A stretch of 64,000 nucleotides of DNA, from contig NZ_WEHZ01000022.1 in the NCBI RefSeq assembly GCF_012641745.1, positions 1 through 64,000 of the forward strand, written 5' to 3'. The position numbers were made by a program, and so were the translations under genes. Positions within the stretch are counted from its first letter, which is position 1. Each line of letters starts with the position of its first letter. The notes below the pieces were generated by a model. The model made no database searches, was not told the origin of the DNA, and was given only the letters and a program-made list of their open reading frames with translations. The stretch is from Pseudoalteromonas peptidolytica. Its GTDB lineage: Bacteria; Pseudomonadota; Gammaproteobacteria; Enterobacterales; Alteromonadaceae. This document shows positions 16,216 through 27,431 of the stretch, piece after piece.

Positions 16216-17592
16216 ATGACTCAAGCTAAGTCTAATTTCAATGGTAATGATATCCTTCATGGTGATATTGGGGCAACGTTAAAGCGCATGACGATCCCAA
16301 TGATATTCGGCATGATCACCTTAATGACCTTCAATCTTGTTGATACCTTTTTCATTAGTATGCTCGGCACCGAGCCGCTAGCCGCTATTAGTTTTACGTT
16401 TCCGGTCACTTTTACCGTAATTAGTTTGGCCATCGGATTAGGAATAGGCACTTCCGCTGTTATTGCTAAAGCGCTGGGTAGCAACTTGCTAGAGGAGGCT
16501 AAGTTTGACGCTGCCGTTGCAATCATCATTTCGGCGTGTTTTGTTTCGATGCTTTCACTGTTGGGTTTCACCTTTGTTGACGAAATATTTATCTTGCTAG
16601 GTGCAAGTCCGGTCGTCATGCCTTTTATTCATGATTACATGTCGGTGTGGTTTATCGGCTCTATTTTGCTAATTACGCCAATGATTGGTAATTCGGTTTT
16701 ACGTGCCAGTGGCGATACCAAGACACCGAGCCTCATCATGGCTCTTGGCGGCTTAGTAAATGCAGTGCTGGACCCGATATTAATCTTTGGCCTTGGGCCT
16801 ATTGAGCCGATGGGGGTTAAGGGGGCAGCGGTTGCAAGTGTGTTGTCGTGGAGCTTGGGCGTTAGTATTATTCTATACTTACTGATTGTTAAAAAGCGCT
16901 TGATTTCTTTATCTGCAAAATACGCGAGTTTTTTTGCTGTGGCGCAAAAAATTCTAAAAATAGGATTACCAGCAGCGGGGGCGAACATGTTAACGCCATT
17001 AGCGATGGCGGTGATGACGGCGGTGATAGCCAGTTATGGGCCTGAAGCGGTTGCAGCTTTTGGTGTGGGCAGTCGTATCGAGTCGATAGCAAGCCTTGTA
17101 GTGTTAGCGTTATCAATGACGTTACCCCCTTTTATCAGCCAGAACTTTGGCGCTAAGCACTATCAACGTGTTCGCGATGCGTATACACACACGCTTAAAT
17201 TCGTACTCGGTTTTCAATTTTTTGTGTATATCTTATTGGTATTGAGCGCCTACTATATTAGCCATACTTTTGGCAATGAGCCCGCTGTCGTTGAAACTAT
17301 CCAGTTATTCATTTACATCATGCCATTAGGATATGGCTTACAAGGGGTGATCATTTTAACCAACTCATCGTTTAATGCTTTGCACAAACCAATGAATGCA
17401 CTCATGCTTAGTATTATTCGATTGTTTGTGTTTTATGTACCTATTGCCTATCTAGGCTCCCAGCTCGCGGGCTTACCTGGGCTATTTGCAGGGGCTGCTT
17501 TAGGTAATCTGTTTACGGCAGTGATAGCTTATAACTGGTTTAAAAAAGCAATTGATGAGATTGTGCAAAGTGAGCTTCAAAAGGAGGCGTAA
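16216..17592 (+). CDS. MATE-family multidrug/cation antiporter
   Basis: This 458-residue inner-membrane protein has about twelve helices in two homologous halves. Family features include the N-terminal [20 protein letters not shown] segment and the matching second-half stretch [26 protein letters not shown] transporters export cationic drugs, dyes or metabolites in exchange for Na+ or H+; the substrate here cannot be told. Its TAA overlaps the uvrB ATG by one base (TAATG), so the two are translated together. Confidence 0.9.
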   Translation: MTQAKSNFNGNDILHGDIGATLKRMTIPMIFGMITLMTFNLVDTFFISMLGTEPLAAISFTFPVTFTVISLAIGLGIGTSAVIAKALGSNLLEEAKFDAAVAIIISACFVSMLSLLGFTFVDEIFILLGASPVVMPFIHDYMSVWFIGSILLITPMIGNSVLRASGDTKTPSLIMALGGLVNAVLDPILIFGLGPIEPMGVKGAAVASVLSWSLGVSIILYLLIVKKRLISLSAKYASFFAVAQKILKIGLPAAGANMLTPLAMAVMTAVIASYGPEAVAAFGVGSRIESIASLVVLALSMTLPPFISQNFGAKHYQRVRDAYTHTLKFVLGFQFFVYILLVLSAYYISHTFGNEPAVVETIQLFIYIMPLGYGLQGVIILTNSSFNALHKPMNALMLSIIRLFVFYVPIAYLGSQLAGLPGLFAGAALGNLFTAVIAYNWFKKAIDEIVQSELQKEA

Positions 17593-19595
17593 TGGAAGAT
17601 AAATTTCAGCTGGTTTCTGAGTTTAAGCCAAACGGCGACCAACCAACGGCGATAGCTCAGCTTTGCGATGGTCTAGAGAGTGGGCTTGCGCATCAAACTC
17701 TGCTAGGTGCCACAGGAACTGGTAAAACGTTTACCATGGCTAATGTGATTAATAATCTCAATCGCCCGACGATTATAATGGCGCATAACAAAACTTTGGC
17801 TGCACAGTTATATGGCGAAATGAAAGAGTTTTTTCCTCATAATGCCGTTGAATACTTTGTCTCTTATTATGACTACTACCAGCCAGAAGCCTATGTGGTT
17901 GCGAGTGATACGTTTATTGAGAAAGATGCTTCGATTAATGAACATATTGAGCAAATGCGACTTTCGGCAACGAAGGCACTACTTGAGCGCAGAGATACTA
18001 TTATAGTGGCGTCTGTTTCAGCTATTTACGGCCTTGGCGACCCCGACTCATATATGAAGATGATGTTGTTACTCAAAGTCGGGGAGACGATTGATCAGCG
18101 TGATATGCTCAGAAGGCTTGCTGAACTACAGTACACACGAAATGATATGGATTTTAGTCGAGGCACATATCGTGTTCGTGGAGAGGTCATTGATATTTTC
18201 CCTGCTGAATCAGAAACCATTGCCGTTAGAGTGGAAATGTTTGATGATGAAATTGAGCGGATCAGTCTATTTGACCCGTTAACAGGTGCTGTTGAAAAGC
18301 ATTTGATCCGAGCAACTATTTACCCGAAAACACACTATGTGACACCGAGAGAAAAGATCCTTGATGCCATTGAACGGATCAAGCTTGAGTTAAAAGAACG
18401 TCGAGCGCAACTACTGGATAAAAATCGCTTAGTAGAAGAGCAGAGAGTTGCTCAGCGTACTCAGTACGATATTGAAATGATGACCGAGCTTGGCTATTGT
18501 TCTGGTATTGAAAACTACAGTCGTTATTTATCGGGACGAGCTCCGGGTGAACCACCACCGACACTTCTAGATTATTTGCCGGACGATGCGTTGATGATAA
18601 TTGATGAATCTCATGTTACCGTCTCGCAAGTTGGGGCTATGTATAAAGGCGACAGAAGTAGAAAGGAAAACTTAGTCGAATATGGCTTTCGATTACCTTC
18701 AGCACTAGATAATAGACCATTAAAGTTTGAAGAGTTCGAGGCGATTTCACCACAAACGATATATGTGTCAGCAACGCCTGGAGATTATGAACTGGACAAA
18801 TCCAGAGGGGATGTTGCGGAACAAGTGATCCGTCCTACTGGTTTGCTGGACCCTGAAGTGGAAGTGCGACCAGTTGCAACCCAAGTCGATGATCTTTTGT
18901 CAGAAATCTATCAGCGTGTAGGTGTTAATGAGCGAGTACTGGTCACAACATTGACCAAAAGAATGGCCGAAGATCTCACCGATTATTTGAACGATCATGA
19001 TGTTAAGGTACGTTATTTACATTCAGATATCGATACGGTGGAGCGAATGGAGATCATTCGAGATCTGCGCAAAGGCGTGTTTGACGTGTTGGTAGGTATA
19101 AACTTGCTACGGGAAGGCTTGGATATGCCTGAGGTTTCCTTAGTCGCAATTTTGGATGCGGATAAAGAAGGGTTTTTGCGTTCAACACGTTCATTGATCC
19201 AAACCATAGGCCGCGCAGCACGTCATCTTCATGGCAAAGCCATCTTATATGGAGACAGAATCACCAATTCAATGCGTCAGGCCATTGATGAAACTCAAAG
19301 GCGCAGAGAGAAGCAACAAGCCTATAATGAAGCGAATGGCATCATACCGACGGCGTTGAACAAAAAGATCACTGATGTGATGGATTTAGGCGAAGAGGTT
19401 GCAGACGATCAGGTTGTAGATATTGACGTTAAGTTCAAGCCTGGCATGCCAGCCATGGATGCAAAAGAAATAGCAAAAGAAATCGATAGGCTAGAAGCCC
19501 AGATGATGAAGTTTGCCAAAGAGCTTGAATTCGAAAAAGCGGCTCAAGCACGAGATCAGGTGCAAATTCTACAAAAACGTTTGATTAAAGCGTAG
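17592..19595 (+). CDS. uvrB: excinuclease ABC subunit B
   Basis: This helicase-like damage-verification subunit belongs to nucleotide excision repair. It has 667 residues, the usual length: Walker A GATGTGKT at 39-46, the beta-hairpin [10 protein letters not shown] near 92, the helicase motif DESH near 338, late helicase motifs around [14 protein letters not shown] and QTIGRAARH, and a C-terminal UVR domain ([11 protein letters not shown]) that binds UvrC. GGAGG at the end of the MATE gene serves as ribosome site. Co-transcription with a MATE exporter is not the E. coli arrangement. Confidence 0.97.
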   Translation: MEDKFQLVSEFKPNGDQPTAIAQLCDGLESGLAHQTLLGATGTGKTFTMANVINNLNRPTIIMAHNKTLAAQLYGEMKEFFPHNAVEYFVSYYDYYQPEAYVVASDTFIEKDASINEHIEQMRLSATKALLERRDTIIVASVSAIYGLGDPDSYMKMMLLLKVGETIDQRDMLRRLAELQYTRNDMDFSRGTYRVRGEVIDIFPAESETIAVRVEMFDDEIERISLFDPLTGAVEKHLIRATIYPKTHYVTPREKILDAIERIKLELKERRAQLLDKNRLVEEQRVAQRTQYDIEMMTELGYCSGIENYSRYLSGRAPGEPPPTLLDYLPDDALMIIDESHVTVSQVGAMYKGDRSRKENLVEYGFRLPSALDNRPLKFEEFEAISPQTIYVSATPGDYELDKSRGDVAEQVIRPTGLLDPEVEVRPVATQVDDLLSEIYQRVGVNERVLVTTLTKRMAEDLTDYLNDHDVKVRYLHSDIDTVERMEIIRDLRKGVFDVLVGINLLREGLDMPEVSLVAILDADKEGFLRSTRSLIQTIGRAARHLHGKAILYGDRITNSMRQAIDETQRRREKQQAYNEANGIIPTALNKKITDVMDLGEEVADDQVVDIDVKFKPGMPAMDAKEIAKEIDRLEAQMMKFAKELEFEKAAQARDQVQILQKRLIKA

Positions 19596-19620
19596 TGAGG
19601 GGTTGCTGCTACAGAGCATA

Positions 19621-19649
19621 AAAAGCATGTGAGAGTCACATGCTTTTTT
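19621..19649. terminator. bidirectional terminator between uvrB and the OMP gene
   Basis: AAAAGCATGTGA pairs perfectly with TCACATGCTTTT across a three-base loop and carries T/A runs on both sides, so it can end both uvrB and the converging minus-strand gene. Confidence 0.9.
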
Positions 19650-19667
19650 ATTGGTCGGGGAGTTACT

Positions 19668-20261
19668 TTAGAATCGATAGCTTATACCTAACGCTAAGTT
19701 AGAGGTATCTAAATCACCCATATCAAGGTATTTGTAGCCAAGGTTAACTGCCATGCCATTGTCCCAGTCATATTGCCAGCCCGCTTCTGCAACAAATCCT
19801 ATCCCATCATCGCTGACCAATTTGGTATTACCTTGAGTGATCTCGTAGTCATAATAGTTGGCACCTAATTTACCGTAGAAGTAGCTATTGTCCGAGACTT
19901 GATAATAGCCTTTCGCGGCAACGACAAAGTTGTCAAAGTCGAGGTTGTTTGCACCTAAACCGAACAAGGTTTTATTGTTTTGGGTGCAGATGAATTTGCG
20001 GTCGTTTTCATCCTTACATTTCCAGTCATCAAGATCTTCTCCACTGTTGTATCCTACCTCTAAAGCGAAAATTGGGGTGAAGTGATAGTTATAATATAAA
20101 TAGGCTTGACCAACACCATCACCGTCTTGATTGGAACTTTTATAAGAAGCTGAGCCACCAGAAATATCCAAACCAATGCGATGAGTTTCATTACTTTGTT
20201 CAGCAAACGAAGATAAGCTTGTTGCTAGCAATGCAACAGATAAGAGCGCGTTAAATTTCAT
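19668..20261 (-). CDS. small outer-membrane beta-barrel protein
   Basis: The protein has about 197 residues with a signal peptide (cleavage near SSFA-EQ) and alternating aromatic/polar strands; it ends in ALGISYRF with a C-terminal Phe, the recognition signal for the Bam machinery. An OmpA/OmpX-type eight-strand barrel is likely (GANYYDYEIT, GWQYDWDNGMAVNLGYKYLD). Two Cys around WKCKDENDRKFIC may form a loop disulfide. I use the ATG at 20261; an in-frame TTG at 20267 adds two residues. Function is unknown. Confidence 0.75.
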   Translation of the reverse strand: MKFNALLSVALLATSLSSFAEQSNETHRIGLDISGGSASYKSSNQDGDGVGQAYLYYNYHFTPIFALEVGYNSGEDLDDWKCKDENDRKFICTQNNKTLFGLGANNLDFDNFVVAAKGYYQVSDNSYFYGKLGANYYDYEITQGNTKLVSDDGIGFVAEAGWQYDWDNGMAVNLGYKYLDMGDLDTSNLALGISYRF

Positions 20262-20399
20262 AATCAATGTCCGTTGTAGTTAACTTGAGGACAGTATAAG
20301 CAGAGCGGTTGTCAAGGTCTGTTGTAGGGCTGTCATAAAATGTAAGAAGACGTCTGTTTTTATGGCCTTTATTTTACAAATAGCGACAGTCTTAGTTGG

Positions 20400-20774
20400 C
20401 TAAATGGCATTTTGTTGGGCTTTTAACTGGAGATAATTCACTATCGTCATAACTGTTAATGTTGCTGCTATAAATGCACTCCACACGTGATGGATCACGA
20501 TATGGCTGGCTATAAATAAAGGAAGGTCGTGCCAACCGTCAATAAGTAGTAATTTGGCGAGCAAGATAACGTACCCGAATAGCTGGGTGATGAGCGCGAT
20601 TTGATAGAGTTGACAAAACTTGGTCTTAACCGCTGAGCGCAGCTCAATAATATTGCGCTTAATAAGTAATAAAAAGCAAGCTGCAAGCACTATTGTTAAG
20701 CCACTTAGCCCCAGTAATGAAGTCTTAATTAACACGATAGAAAAAGCGAAAGCAACCAGCATAACTAAGCTCAC
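20400..20774 (-). CDS. small integral membrane protein, unknown function
   Basis: This 124-residue protein has about four hydrophobic segments (roughly 1-22, 24-42, 58-78, 88-112), with a basic stretch near residue 40 that suggests a cytoplasmic loop. I recognise no family. It stands alone between the barrel gene and a divergent regulator gene. Confidence 0.5.
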   Translation of the reverse strand: MSLVMLVAFAFSIVLIKTSLLGLSGLTIVLAACFLLLIKRNIIELRSAVKTKFCQLYQIALITQLFGYVILLAKLLLIDGWHDLPLFIASHIVIHHVWSAFIAATLTVMTIVNYLQLKAQQNAI

Positions 20775-21023
20775 AAGTTATTGAGTGGTAAGCTTATATG
20801 CAGTTAGGTTTATAGTCTATTCGATTTATTCTAAGGATTTGGTAGTGATTTTCTGAATGATCACTCTATACTAACCCTCGATTTTATCAATAGTTTGTAA
20901 ACCGATGTAACATTGCTATATATTTTAGTTGTCTGTTTAGCTATAAATGCAATGCTATGTTGTAGCACACACAAATAAAACAATAATTATTACAGTTATT
21001 AAGACCAAGTTGGGACTAGGGAA

Positions 21024-21527
21024 ATGAAATTCGCTTTTAAGGATTTTTTGTTTGATAGCAAAGAACTTAAGCTTTATAAAGATGATCGAAAGCTAAACCT
21101 AAAACAAAAACCCGCTCAGATTTTAGAGCTATTTTTATCTGCTCCACAAACCATTCACAGCAAAGAAGACATACTAGAAAAAGTATGGCCAGACAGAAAG
21201 GTGACTGATCAGGTTGTTTTTCAAAATATAGGCCATTTAAGAGCGCTGTTTGGTGATGATGCGATCAAGACTTTTTCGCGTAAAGGGTATCAGTGGCAAA
21301 TCCCTTGTAGCGCTTTCGATGGAACCGTTGAGCCAGAATCACAACCAAAAACAACGGAAACAAGTGAGCCAGCTTCGGATGTTTCTGAATCTGCTGACAC
21401 ACCAAAAAATCAACATGATAGTCAAGTTGACACGATAACAGTAGCGAAGCCTAGCAATAAGTTACCATTGTATGTTGCAGCGACGGTTGCAATCGTTGCG
21501 CTGGTTGCATACTTTGTTTTAATCTAA
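21024..21527 (+). CDS. tail-anchored winged-helix regulator (ToxR/CadC type, no periplasmic domain)
   Basis: Residues 1-95 form an OmpR/ToxR-type winged helix: LKLYKDDRKLNLKQKPAQIL start, recognition-helix region TDQVVFQNIGHLRALFG and wing TFSRKGYQW. A Pro/Ser/Thr/Glu-rich linker follows (about 100-142), then one membrane helix (about 145-165) almost at the end of the chain. ToxR and CadC carry a large periplasmic sensor after this helix; here nothing remains outside. It may respond to membrane state or a partner protein. A GGGA ribosome site precedes the ATG. The Sir2-like gene starts 57 bp downstream. Confidence 0.75.
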   Translation: MKFAFKDFLFDSKELKLYKDDRKLNLKQKPAQILELFLSAPQTIHSKEDILEKVWPDRKVTDQVVFQNIGHLRALFGDDAIKTFSRKGYQWQIPCSAFDGTVEPESQPKTTETSEPASDVSESADTPKNQHDSQVDTITVAKPSNKLPLYVAATVAIVALVAYFVLI

Positions 21528-21583
21528 TCAAGTTTGTGATAACTCGTGTTTAGGTTGAGTCGATTTTTACAGATGGTAAACCA

Positions 21584-22297
21584 ATGAAAACGTTATATAT
21601 CACCGGAGCAGGGGTCAGCGCGCAAAGCGGTATTCCAACATTTCGAGGTGAAGATGGCTTTTGGACAATAGGTTCTGCTAACTATACACCTCAAGAAATG
21701 GCTACTCGCGCGATGTATAAATCCAATCCCGGAGAGTTTCTAAAGTGGTATTACCATCGTTTTGTTAGCTATCGCAACCATGGGCCAAACCCTGTACATC
21801 AGTGGCTGAGTGATAAAAATGTTATCACGCAAAACATTGATGGTCTTGATGGTAAGGCAGGAAACAAACAGTATATCGCTGTGCATGGTCGAGTAGATCA
21901 AGTAACGTTGTTTCATACTCAAGGTGAGTCGGTTGAGCGTTATTCTGCACCTTGGGATGACGTTGATGAAAGTCAGTTAGCTGAGTCATTGTTAGCGGTG
22001 TTTAAGATCCCTAAGAATGGCCCGCAAAAAGGTCACTCACTAAAGCCTTATGTGTTGTTATTTGACGAATATTACACTGACCTTTATCAGATCAGCGAAG
22101 CACAACGCAGAATGTATAGCGCAGAACGGATAATATTTATGGGTACTTCGTTTAGTGTGAACATTACGCAAATGGCATTAGATATTGCTAGACAAAACAA
22201 CATTCCAATTGAAGTGGTTGATCCTAACCCCGTTCATCTATTTCACAACAACGTTACTTATCACCGTATGACAGCAACGGAGTATATCTCAGGCTAA
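21584..22297 (+). CDS. Sir2-family NAD-dependent deacylase-like protein without a zinc site
   Basis: This 237-residue protein has a sirtuin NAD-binding core: GAGVSAQSGIPTFRG at 8-22, QNIDGLDG at 83-90, catalytic-type His101 in AVHG, and a late GTSFSVN segment. The four Cys that bind zinc after the catalytic His in typical sirtuins are absent, and the protein contains no Cys at all. It may therefore be a divergent deacylase, an ADP-ribosyltransferase or an NAD-consuming/binding protein. It follows the winged-helix gene closely and converges on the next gene, four bases apart. Confidence 0.75.
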   Translation: MKTLYITGAGVSAQSGIPTFRGEDGFWTIGSANYTPQEMATRAMYKSNPGEFLKWYYHRFVSYRNHGPNPVHQWLSDKNVITQNIDGLDGKAGNKQYIAVHGRVDQVTLFHTQGESVERYSAPWDDVDESQLAESLLAVFKIPKNGPQKGHSLKPYVLLFDEYYTDLYQISEAQRRMYSAERIIFMGTSFSVNITQMALDIARQNNIPIEVVDPNPVHLFHNNVTYHRMTATEYISG

Positions 22298-22301
22298 TCT
22301 G

Positions 22302-22955
22302 TTAATGGTTTGATTTATAGTATGTCGCCAAGAGAAACTGTTTATAGTCACTTAATCGATTTTGCTGTCGTAAATGTGACTCAATGACCTTGGCATTACT
22401 AGCTTGAATGTCGGTTTGTCTGCGTTCCACTTCAATTAATCCCAATAGCGCACTTAGCTCTTGGATTGCGAGTGCATCAATATTGGCATTAAAGGCTAAA
22501 TAACACTCTAGCGGGGTCAACTGCTTGTCATTTCTATGACTAATGGCGTTTTGTAAGATTTCTCGACTTTCGAACAGTAGCAGTGTTTTTAGATAGTTAA
22601 GGCCATTTTCCGATGCCGCAACGGTTGATAAGAATATATGCAAAATGGTATTTCCCTGTTGGTTGCTGCACATAATTTGCGACGATAGGATAAGAGGAGA
22701 CGAGAAAAAAGAGAACTTTTCCAACGAATTGATTGCACCTAGTAGCGGCGTTGGAAATTCGCCACCTTGGAGACAAAGCGTTGCGATATCTTGGTAATGG
22801 CCGTACAAGGCATCATTATTTTGTGCGCTTTGAAATAGAAATTTGAGTACTTCTACTTTTCCCTCAGTAGTGGACTGACAATACATCGCTTGTATTTTGG
22901 TGATATCTGCGCTTTTCAAAGCCAGTAAAAACGGCGTTAGGCTGTTTTTCGACAT
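22302..22955 (-). CDS. ankyrin-repeat-like cytoplasmic protein
   Basis: This helical protein of about 217 residues contains at least one ankyrin-type unit (N-Q-Q-G-N-T-I-L-H-I) and a second weaker one (RNDKQLTPLECYLAF). No signal peptide or membrane segment is seen. AAGG lies upstream of the ATG at 22955, so I prefer it to the in-frame TTG one codon earlier. It probably binds a partner protein, identity unknown. Confidence 0.5.
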   Translation of the reverse strand: MSKNSLTPFLLALKSADITKIQAMYCQSTTEGKVEVLKFLFQSAQNNDALYGHYQDIATLCLQGGEFPTPLLGAINSLEKFSFFSSPLILSSQIMCSNQQGNTILHIFLSTVAASENGLNYLKTLLLFESREILQNAISHRNDKQLTPLECYLAFNANIDALAIQELSALLGLIEVERRQTDIQASNAKVIESHLRQQNRLSDYKQFLLATYYKSNH

Positions 22956-23099
22956 CAATTGTAACCTTGTATCATTATTTTCGTCATATCATAGTTTAGC
23001 AGCTGTCTAGTTTGCGCCAAAGCCTAGTGATTTGTACAGAGATACTGCAAATATTTCTTGATGAACTAAACTTTGGAATATCTAAGCTGAGGTAGCCCA

Positions 23100-23948
23100 A
23101 TGATCGATATAGACGACAAAGTGCTAAATGATTTACGTGGTGGATTTAACCTACCTGCTAAACCTGAAATTCTGCAAGCACTTCAAAATGAATTATCAAA
23201 ATCAGAACCTGAATTATTTGCTGTTGCAAACATAATTGCTGCAGATGTCGGTGCGTCTGCTGCGGTATTAAAAGTGATAAATTCACCGGCCTATGGCCTT
23301 GCTCGTACTATTACAGATATACGACAAGCGGTGATGTTTTTGGGAGTAACTTGTATTACGCAGTTGGTAACAGGGTATTTGCTTAAAAACGCATTTGAGC
23401 AATCAAAGTGCTGCATTTCGCTGCAGCAATTTTGGGACAATGCAGCTGATATATCAAAGGCTGCACTTGTCGTCGGTCACTACTTAAAGTCTTCATTACC
23501 TTTAGAGAATTTACAATTACTGGGGCTATTTCATGATGCAGGGATCCCTGCAATGGCGGTAAAATATCCTGACTACGCTGAGGTGATAAAGCTATCAATA
23601 GAAAGGCCAGAACGAACACTGATTGATTATGAGCAGCAGAAATATCCAGTGCCACATACAGTGGTTGGGTATTTTTTAGCAACCTCATGGCACTTACCCA
23701 GAGAAATATGCCAAATGATTTTGCGTCATCATGATGTCAGTTACCTTGAAGAATCAGAAAAAAATCCACAGCATGCACAAACATTTGCTGCTTTAAAGCT
23801 CGCCGAAAACCTATGTTTTGAGGCAAAGCACTTTAGAAGTTCAGCAGATTGGCACTTGTTTAAAGACAAAGTCATGATTGAACTAAATATTCATGAAGAC
23901 GAATATCAAAACTTAAAAGATGATGTTGATGAGGTATTTATCGGGTGA
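23100..23948 (+). CDS. HDOD-domain signalling protein
   Basis: This 282-residue protein has an HDOD domain over most of its length: LPAKPEILQAL start, the IIAADVGASAAVLKVINSPAYG block that is nearly diagnostic, LLGLFHDAGIPAM, and a later RHHD segment. HDOD proteins are catalytically inactive relatives of HD phosphohydrolases and act in c-di-GMP-linked signalling and motility. It stands alone, convergent with metK. Confidence 0.85.
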   Translation: MIDIDDKVLNDLRGGFNLPAKPEILQALQNELSKSEPELFAVANIIAADVGASAAVLKVINSPAYGLARTITDIRQAVMFLGVTCITQLVTGYLLKNAFEQSKCCISLQQFWDNAADISKAALVVGHYLKSSLPLENLQLLGLFHDAGIPAMAVKYPDYAEVIKLSIERPERTLIDYEQQKYPVPHTVVGYFLATSWHLPREICQMILRHHDVSYLEESEKNPQHAQTFAALKLAENLCFEAKHFRSSADWHLFKDKVMIELNIHEDEYQNLKDDVDEVFIG

Positions 23949-23968
23949 GTATATTTTGTCTGGGCAAC

Positions 23969-23995
23969 AAAAAAGGCGCATATAGCGCCTTTTCT
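23969..23995. terminator. bidirectional terminator between HDOD gene and metK
   Basis: AAAAGGCGC (23971-23979) and GCGCCTTTT (23985-23993) form a perfect stem with loop ATATA and A/T runs on both sides. Confidence 0.9.
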
Positions 23996-24009
23996 CTGAA
24001 TAGCAGGGC

Positions 24010-25161
24010 TTATAGACCTGCTGCTGCACGTAGTGCGTCAGCCTTATCTGTTGCTTCCCATGGGAACTCTTCACGACCAAAGTGGCCGTAAGCAGCAGTA
24101 GGTTGATAAATTGGACGTTCTAGGTCAAGCATTGTGATCAGACCATAAGGACGTAGGTCGAAGTGTTCACGGATAAGCTCGATTAGACGAGATTCCTCAA
24201 GCTTAGCTGTACCGAATGTTTCAACGCTGATAGATGTAGGCTCTGCCACACCGATTGCGTAAGACACTTGGATCTCACACTTGTCTGCAAGGCCGGCTGC
24301 AACAATGTTCTTCGCAACATAACGTGCCGCGTACGCTGCAGAGCGGTCAACTTTTGATGGATCTTTACCAGAGAATGCCCCACCACCGTGACGAGCCATG
24401 CCGCCGTAAGTATCTACGATGATTTTACGACCAGTTAGACCACAGTCACCCATAGGACCACCGATAACGAAACGGCCAGTTGGGTTGATGAAGAACTTAG
24501 TTGCTTCAGTGATAAGCTCAGCTGGTAAAGTCGGCTTGATAATAGTTTCCATCACTGCTTCTACTAGGTCGTCTTGCGATACTGAATCACAATGTTGAGT
24601 AGATAAAACCACAGCGTCGATACCAACCGCTTTACCATTTTCGTACGCAAATGTTACCTGAGACTTAGCGTCAGGGCGTAGCCAAGGTAATGTACCGTCT
24701 TTACGAACTTGTGCTTGGCGTTGCACTAAACGGTGTGAGTACGTAATTGGCGCAGGCATAAGTACGTCAGTCTCGTTACACGCGTAACCAAACATTAGAC
24801 CTTGGTCACCAGCACCTTGCTCTTCAGGGCGAGTACGATCAACACCTTGGTTGATGTCTGGTGATTGCTTACCAATGGTATTTAGGATTGCACATGAATC
24901 CGCATCAAAACCCATGTCAGAGTGGGTATAACCAATTTCACGCACAGTTTTACGAGTTAATTCCTCGATATCAACCCAAGCGCTAGTCGTGATTTCACCA
25001 CCAACCATAACCATACCGGTTTTAACGTAAGTTTCACACGCAACACGTGCTTTTGGATCTTGCTCAAGGATGGCATCTAGAACCGCATCAGAGATCTGAT
25101 CGGCGATTTTATCCGGATGACCCTCAGAAACAGATTCAGAAGTAAATAAATGTTTAGCCAT
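24010..25161 (-). CDS. metK: S-adenosylmethionine synthetase
   Basis: This enzyme makes S-adenosylmethionine from ATP and methionine. Substrate motifs GHPDK near the start, GAGDQG near 118 and [16 protein letters not shown] near 260 are intact, and the sequence is very close to the E. coli enzyme. I place the start at the ATG giving [18 protein letters not shown], as in E. coli; an in-frame GTG at 25176 would add five unconserved residues. It is divergent from tkt, with a shared promoter region of about 260 bp. Confidence 0.97.
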   Translation of the reverse strand: MAKHLFTSESVSEGHPDKIADQISDAVLDAILEQDPKARVACETYVKTGMVMVGGEITTSAWVDIEELTRKTVREIGYTHSDMGFDADSCAILNTIGKQSPDINQGVDRTRPEEQGAGDQGLMFGYACNETDVLMPAPITYSHRLVQRQAQVRKDGTLPWLRPDAKSQVTFAYENGKAVGIDAVVLSTQHCDSVSQDDLVEAVMETIIKPTLPAELITEATKFFINPTGRFVIGGPMGDCGLTGRKIIVDTYGGMARHGGGAFSGKDPSKVDRSAAYAARYVAKNIVAAGLADKCEIQVSYAIGVAEPTSISVETFGTAKLEESRLIELIREHFDLRPYGLITMLDLERPIYQPTAAYGHFGREEFPWEATDKADALRAAAGL

Positions 25162-25420
25162 TGTATTTATGCTCACAAATATTGCGCTTCACAAACATCA
25201 GGAACAGCGCGAAAAATTAAGGGGCGTATTCTAACCAAAAAACCTACCCATTGACTAGTTATTTTACGCCTAGACGTCCAAAATTGTTCAATCTTTTTTA
25301 ATGGTCAGAAAAAGTCAGTCTGTACCTGTTTTTTTATGGTCTTTGCCGTTGCAGTAGGCCATATAAATAAGTAAGAATGGGCTCAACCCCCGCGAAACAC
25401 ATTTAAAGGTAGGAGAATTC

Positions 25421-27415
25421 ATGCCATCTCGCAAAGAACTTGCTAATGCAATTCGCGTTCTTTCCATGGACGCTGTACAAAAGGCCAAGTCTGGCCACCC
25501 AGGAGCCCCTATGGGCATGGCGGACATCGCAGAAGTACTTTGGCGCGACTTTCTAAAACACAACCCAAGTAACCCTGAATGGGCTGATAGAGATCGTTTT
25601 GTATTATCAAACGGTCACGGCTCAATGCTTATTTATTCATTGCTACATTTATCGGGTTATGATTTATCAATCGATGACATTAAAAACTTTCGTCAGTTAC
25701 ATTCCAAAACGCCAGGTCACCCAGAGTATGGCTATGCACCAGGAATAGAGACGACCACCGGCCCACTTGGTCAGGGTATCACTAATGCGGTAGGTATGGC
25801 GATTGCTGAAAAAGCCTTAGCTGCGCAGTTTAACCGCGAAGATTATGACATCGTAAACCATTACACCTACACCTTCTTAGGTGATGGTTGTTTGATGGAA
25901 GGGATCTCACACGAAGCATGTTCGTTGGCAGGTACACTTGGACTTGGCAAACTCATTGCGTTTTGGGATGACAACGGCATTTCAATCGATGGTGAAGTTG
26001 AAGGTTGGTTTAGCGACGACACACCGAAGCGTTTTGAATCGTACGGCTGGCATGTTATTGCTGACGTTGATGGTCATGATAGCGACGCGATTAAAGCTGC
26101 AATTGAAGCGGCTCAAGCTGAATCTGACAAACCAACGCTTATTTGTTGTAAAACCGTTATTGGCTATGGCTCACCAAATAAATCTGGCAGCCACGATTGC
26201 CACGGTGCACCGCTTGGTGATGATGAAATCAAAGCTGCTCGTGAGTTCCTTGGTTGGGAGCACGGTGCATTCGACATTCCTGAAGATATCTACGCGAAAT
26301 GGGATGCAACAGCGCGTGGTCAGAACCAACAAAGCGAATGGCTAATCAAGTTTACTGAGTATCAAATGCACTACCCAGAGCTTGCCGCTGAATTTGAACG
26401 CCGTATGAAAGGTGATTTGCCAGCAGATTGGTCAGAAAAAACAGAAGCGTATATCGCTGAACTTCAAGCGAATCCGGCAAATCCTGCAACGCGTAAAGCA
26501 TCACAAAATGCCTTAAACGCTTACGGTCCAATTCTTCCTGAGTTTATGGGCGGCTCTGCTGACTTAGCGGGTTCTAACTTAACGCTTTGGGATCAGTCAA
26601 AAGGTTTAACAGCCGAAGACGCAGCGGGTAACTATATCTTCTATGGTGTACGTGAATTTGGTATGTCTGCCATTATGAATGGTATTGCGCTACACAAAGG
26701 CTTTATCCCTTATGGTGCAACATTCTTAATGTTTATGGAATACGCACGTAACGCGGTACGTATGGCTGCATTAATGAAGCAAAGAAGTATTTTTGTCTAC
26801 ACTCATGACTCAATTGGTCTTGGTGAAGATGGTCCAACGCACCAGCCTGTTGAGCAAATAGCAAACTTACGTACCACCCCAAATCTTGCAAGCTGGCGTC
26901 CATGTGACCAAGTTGAGTCTGCAGTAGCTTGGCAGCAAGCAATAGAACGTGCCGATGGTCCATCTGCCCTAGTGTTTACCCGTCAAGGGCTAGAACAGCA
27001 ACCTCGTACTGCTGAGCAAGTAGCAGCTATTAAGCAGGGTGGTTATGTACTGTCTTGTGATGGTGAGCCGGAAATCATCCTGATTGCAACGGGTTCAGAA
27101 GTACAACTTGCGGTTGAATCTGCTGATAAACTACGTGCAGATGGCAAAAAAGTACGCGTTGTGTCTATGCCTTCAACGGATATTTTCGATGCACAATCTG
27201 CAGAGTATAAAGAAAGCGTTCTACCAAGCTCAGTAACACGCCGTGTTGCAATTGAAGCAGGTATTGAAGACTTCTGGTACAAGTATGTAGGGTTGAATGG
27301 GGCAATCGTTGGTATGACTACCTTTGGTGAGTCAGCACCAGCAGGTGAGCTGTTTAAACTGTTTGGCTTTACTGTCGAAAACATCGTTGAGAAAGCAAAC
27401 GCATTATTTGCATAA
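25421..27415 (+). CDS. tkt: transketolase
   Basis: This thiamine-diphosphate enzyme of the pentose phosphate pathway has 664 residues, full length. It shows [12 protein letters not shown] near 22, the thiamine-diphosphate motif G-D-G-C-L-M-E-G with N-G-I about 30 residues later, and the pyrimidine-domain segment [30 protein letters not shown] provides a strong ribosome site. In many gammaproteobacteria epd-pgk-fba follow; here a terminator and repeat copy R3 follow instead. Confidence 0.97.
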   Translation: MPSRKELANAIRVLSMDAVQKAKSGHPGAPMGMADIAEVLWRDFLKHNPSNPEWADRDRFVLSNGHGSMLIYSLLHLSGYDLSIDDIKNFRQLHSKTPGHPEYGYAPGIETTTGPLGQGITNAVGMAIAEKALAAQFNREDYDIVNHYTYTFLGDGCLMEGISHEACSLAGTLGLGKLIAFWDDNGISIDGEVEGWFSDDTPKRFESYGWHVIADVDGHDSDAIKAAIEAAQAESDKPTLICCKTVIGYGSPNKSGSHDCHGAPLGDDEIKAAREFLGWEHGAFDIPEDIYAKWDATARGQNQQSEWLIKFTEYQMHYPELAAEFERRMKGDLPADWSEKTEAYIAELQANPANPATRKASQNALNAYGPILPEFMGGSADLAGSNLTLWDQSKGLTAEDAAGNYIFYGVREFGMSAIMNGIALHKGFIPYGATFLMFMEYARNAVRMAALMKQRSIFVYTHDSIGLGEDGPTHQPVEQIANLRTTPNLASWRPCDQVESAVAWQQAIERADGPSALVFTRQGLEQQPRTAEQVAAIKQGGYVLSCDGEPEIILIATGSEVQLAVESADKLRADGKKVRVVSMPSTDIFDAQSAEYKESVLPSSVTRRVAIEAGIEDFWYKYVGLNGAIVGMTTFGESAPAGELFKLFGFTVENIVEKANALFA

Positions 27416-27431
27416 GCGATTAAAAAGAAAT

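Noticed and set aside
18379..18564. Short antisense frames inside uvrB, tkt, metK and lptD
   Set aside because: They are shadows of strongly conserved genes with no independent start or family support.
25162..25420. SAM riboswitch upstream of metK
   Set aside because: I could not recognise any SAM riboswitch core in the 260 bp between metK and tkt.
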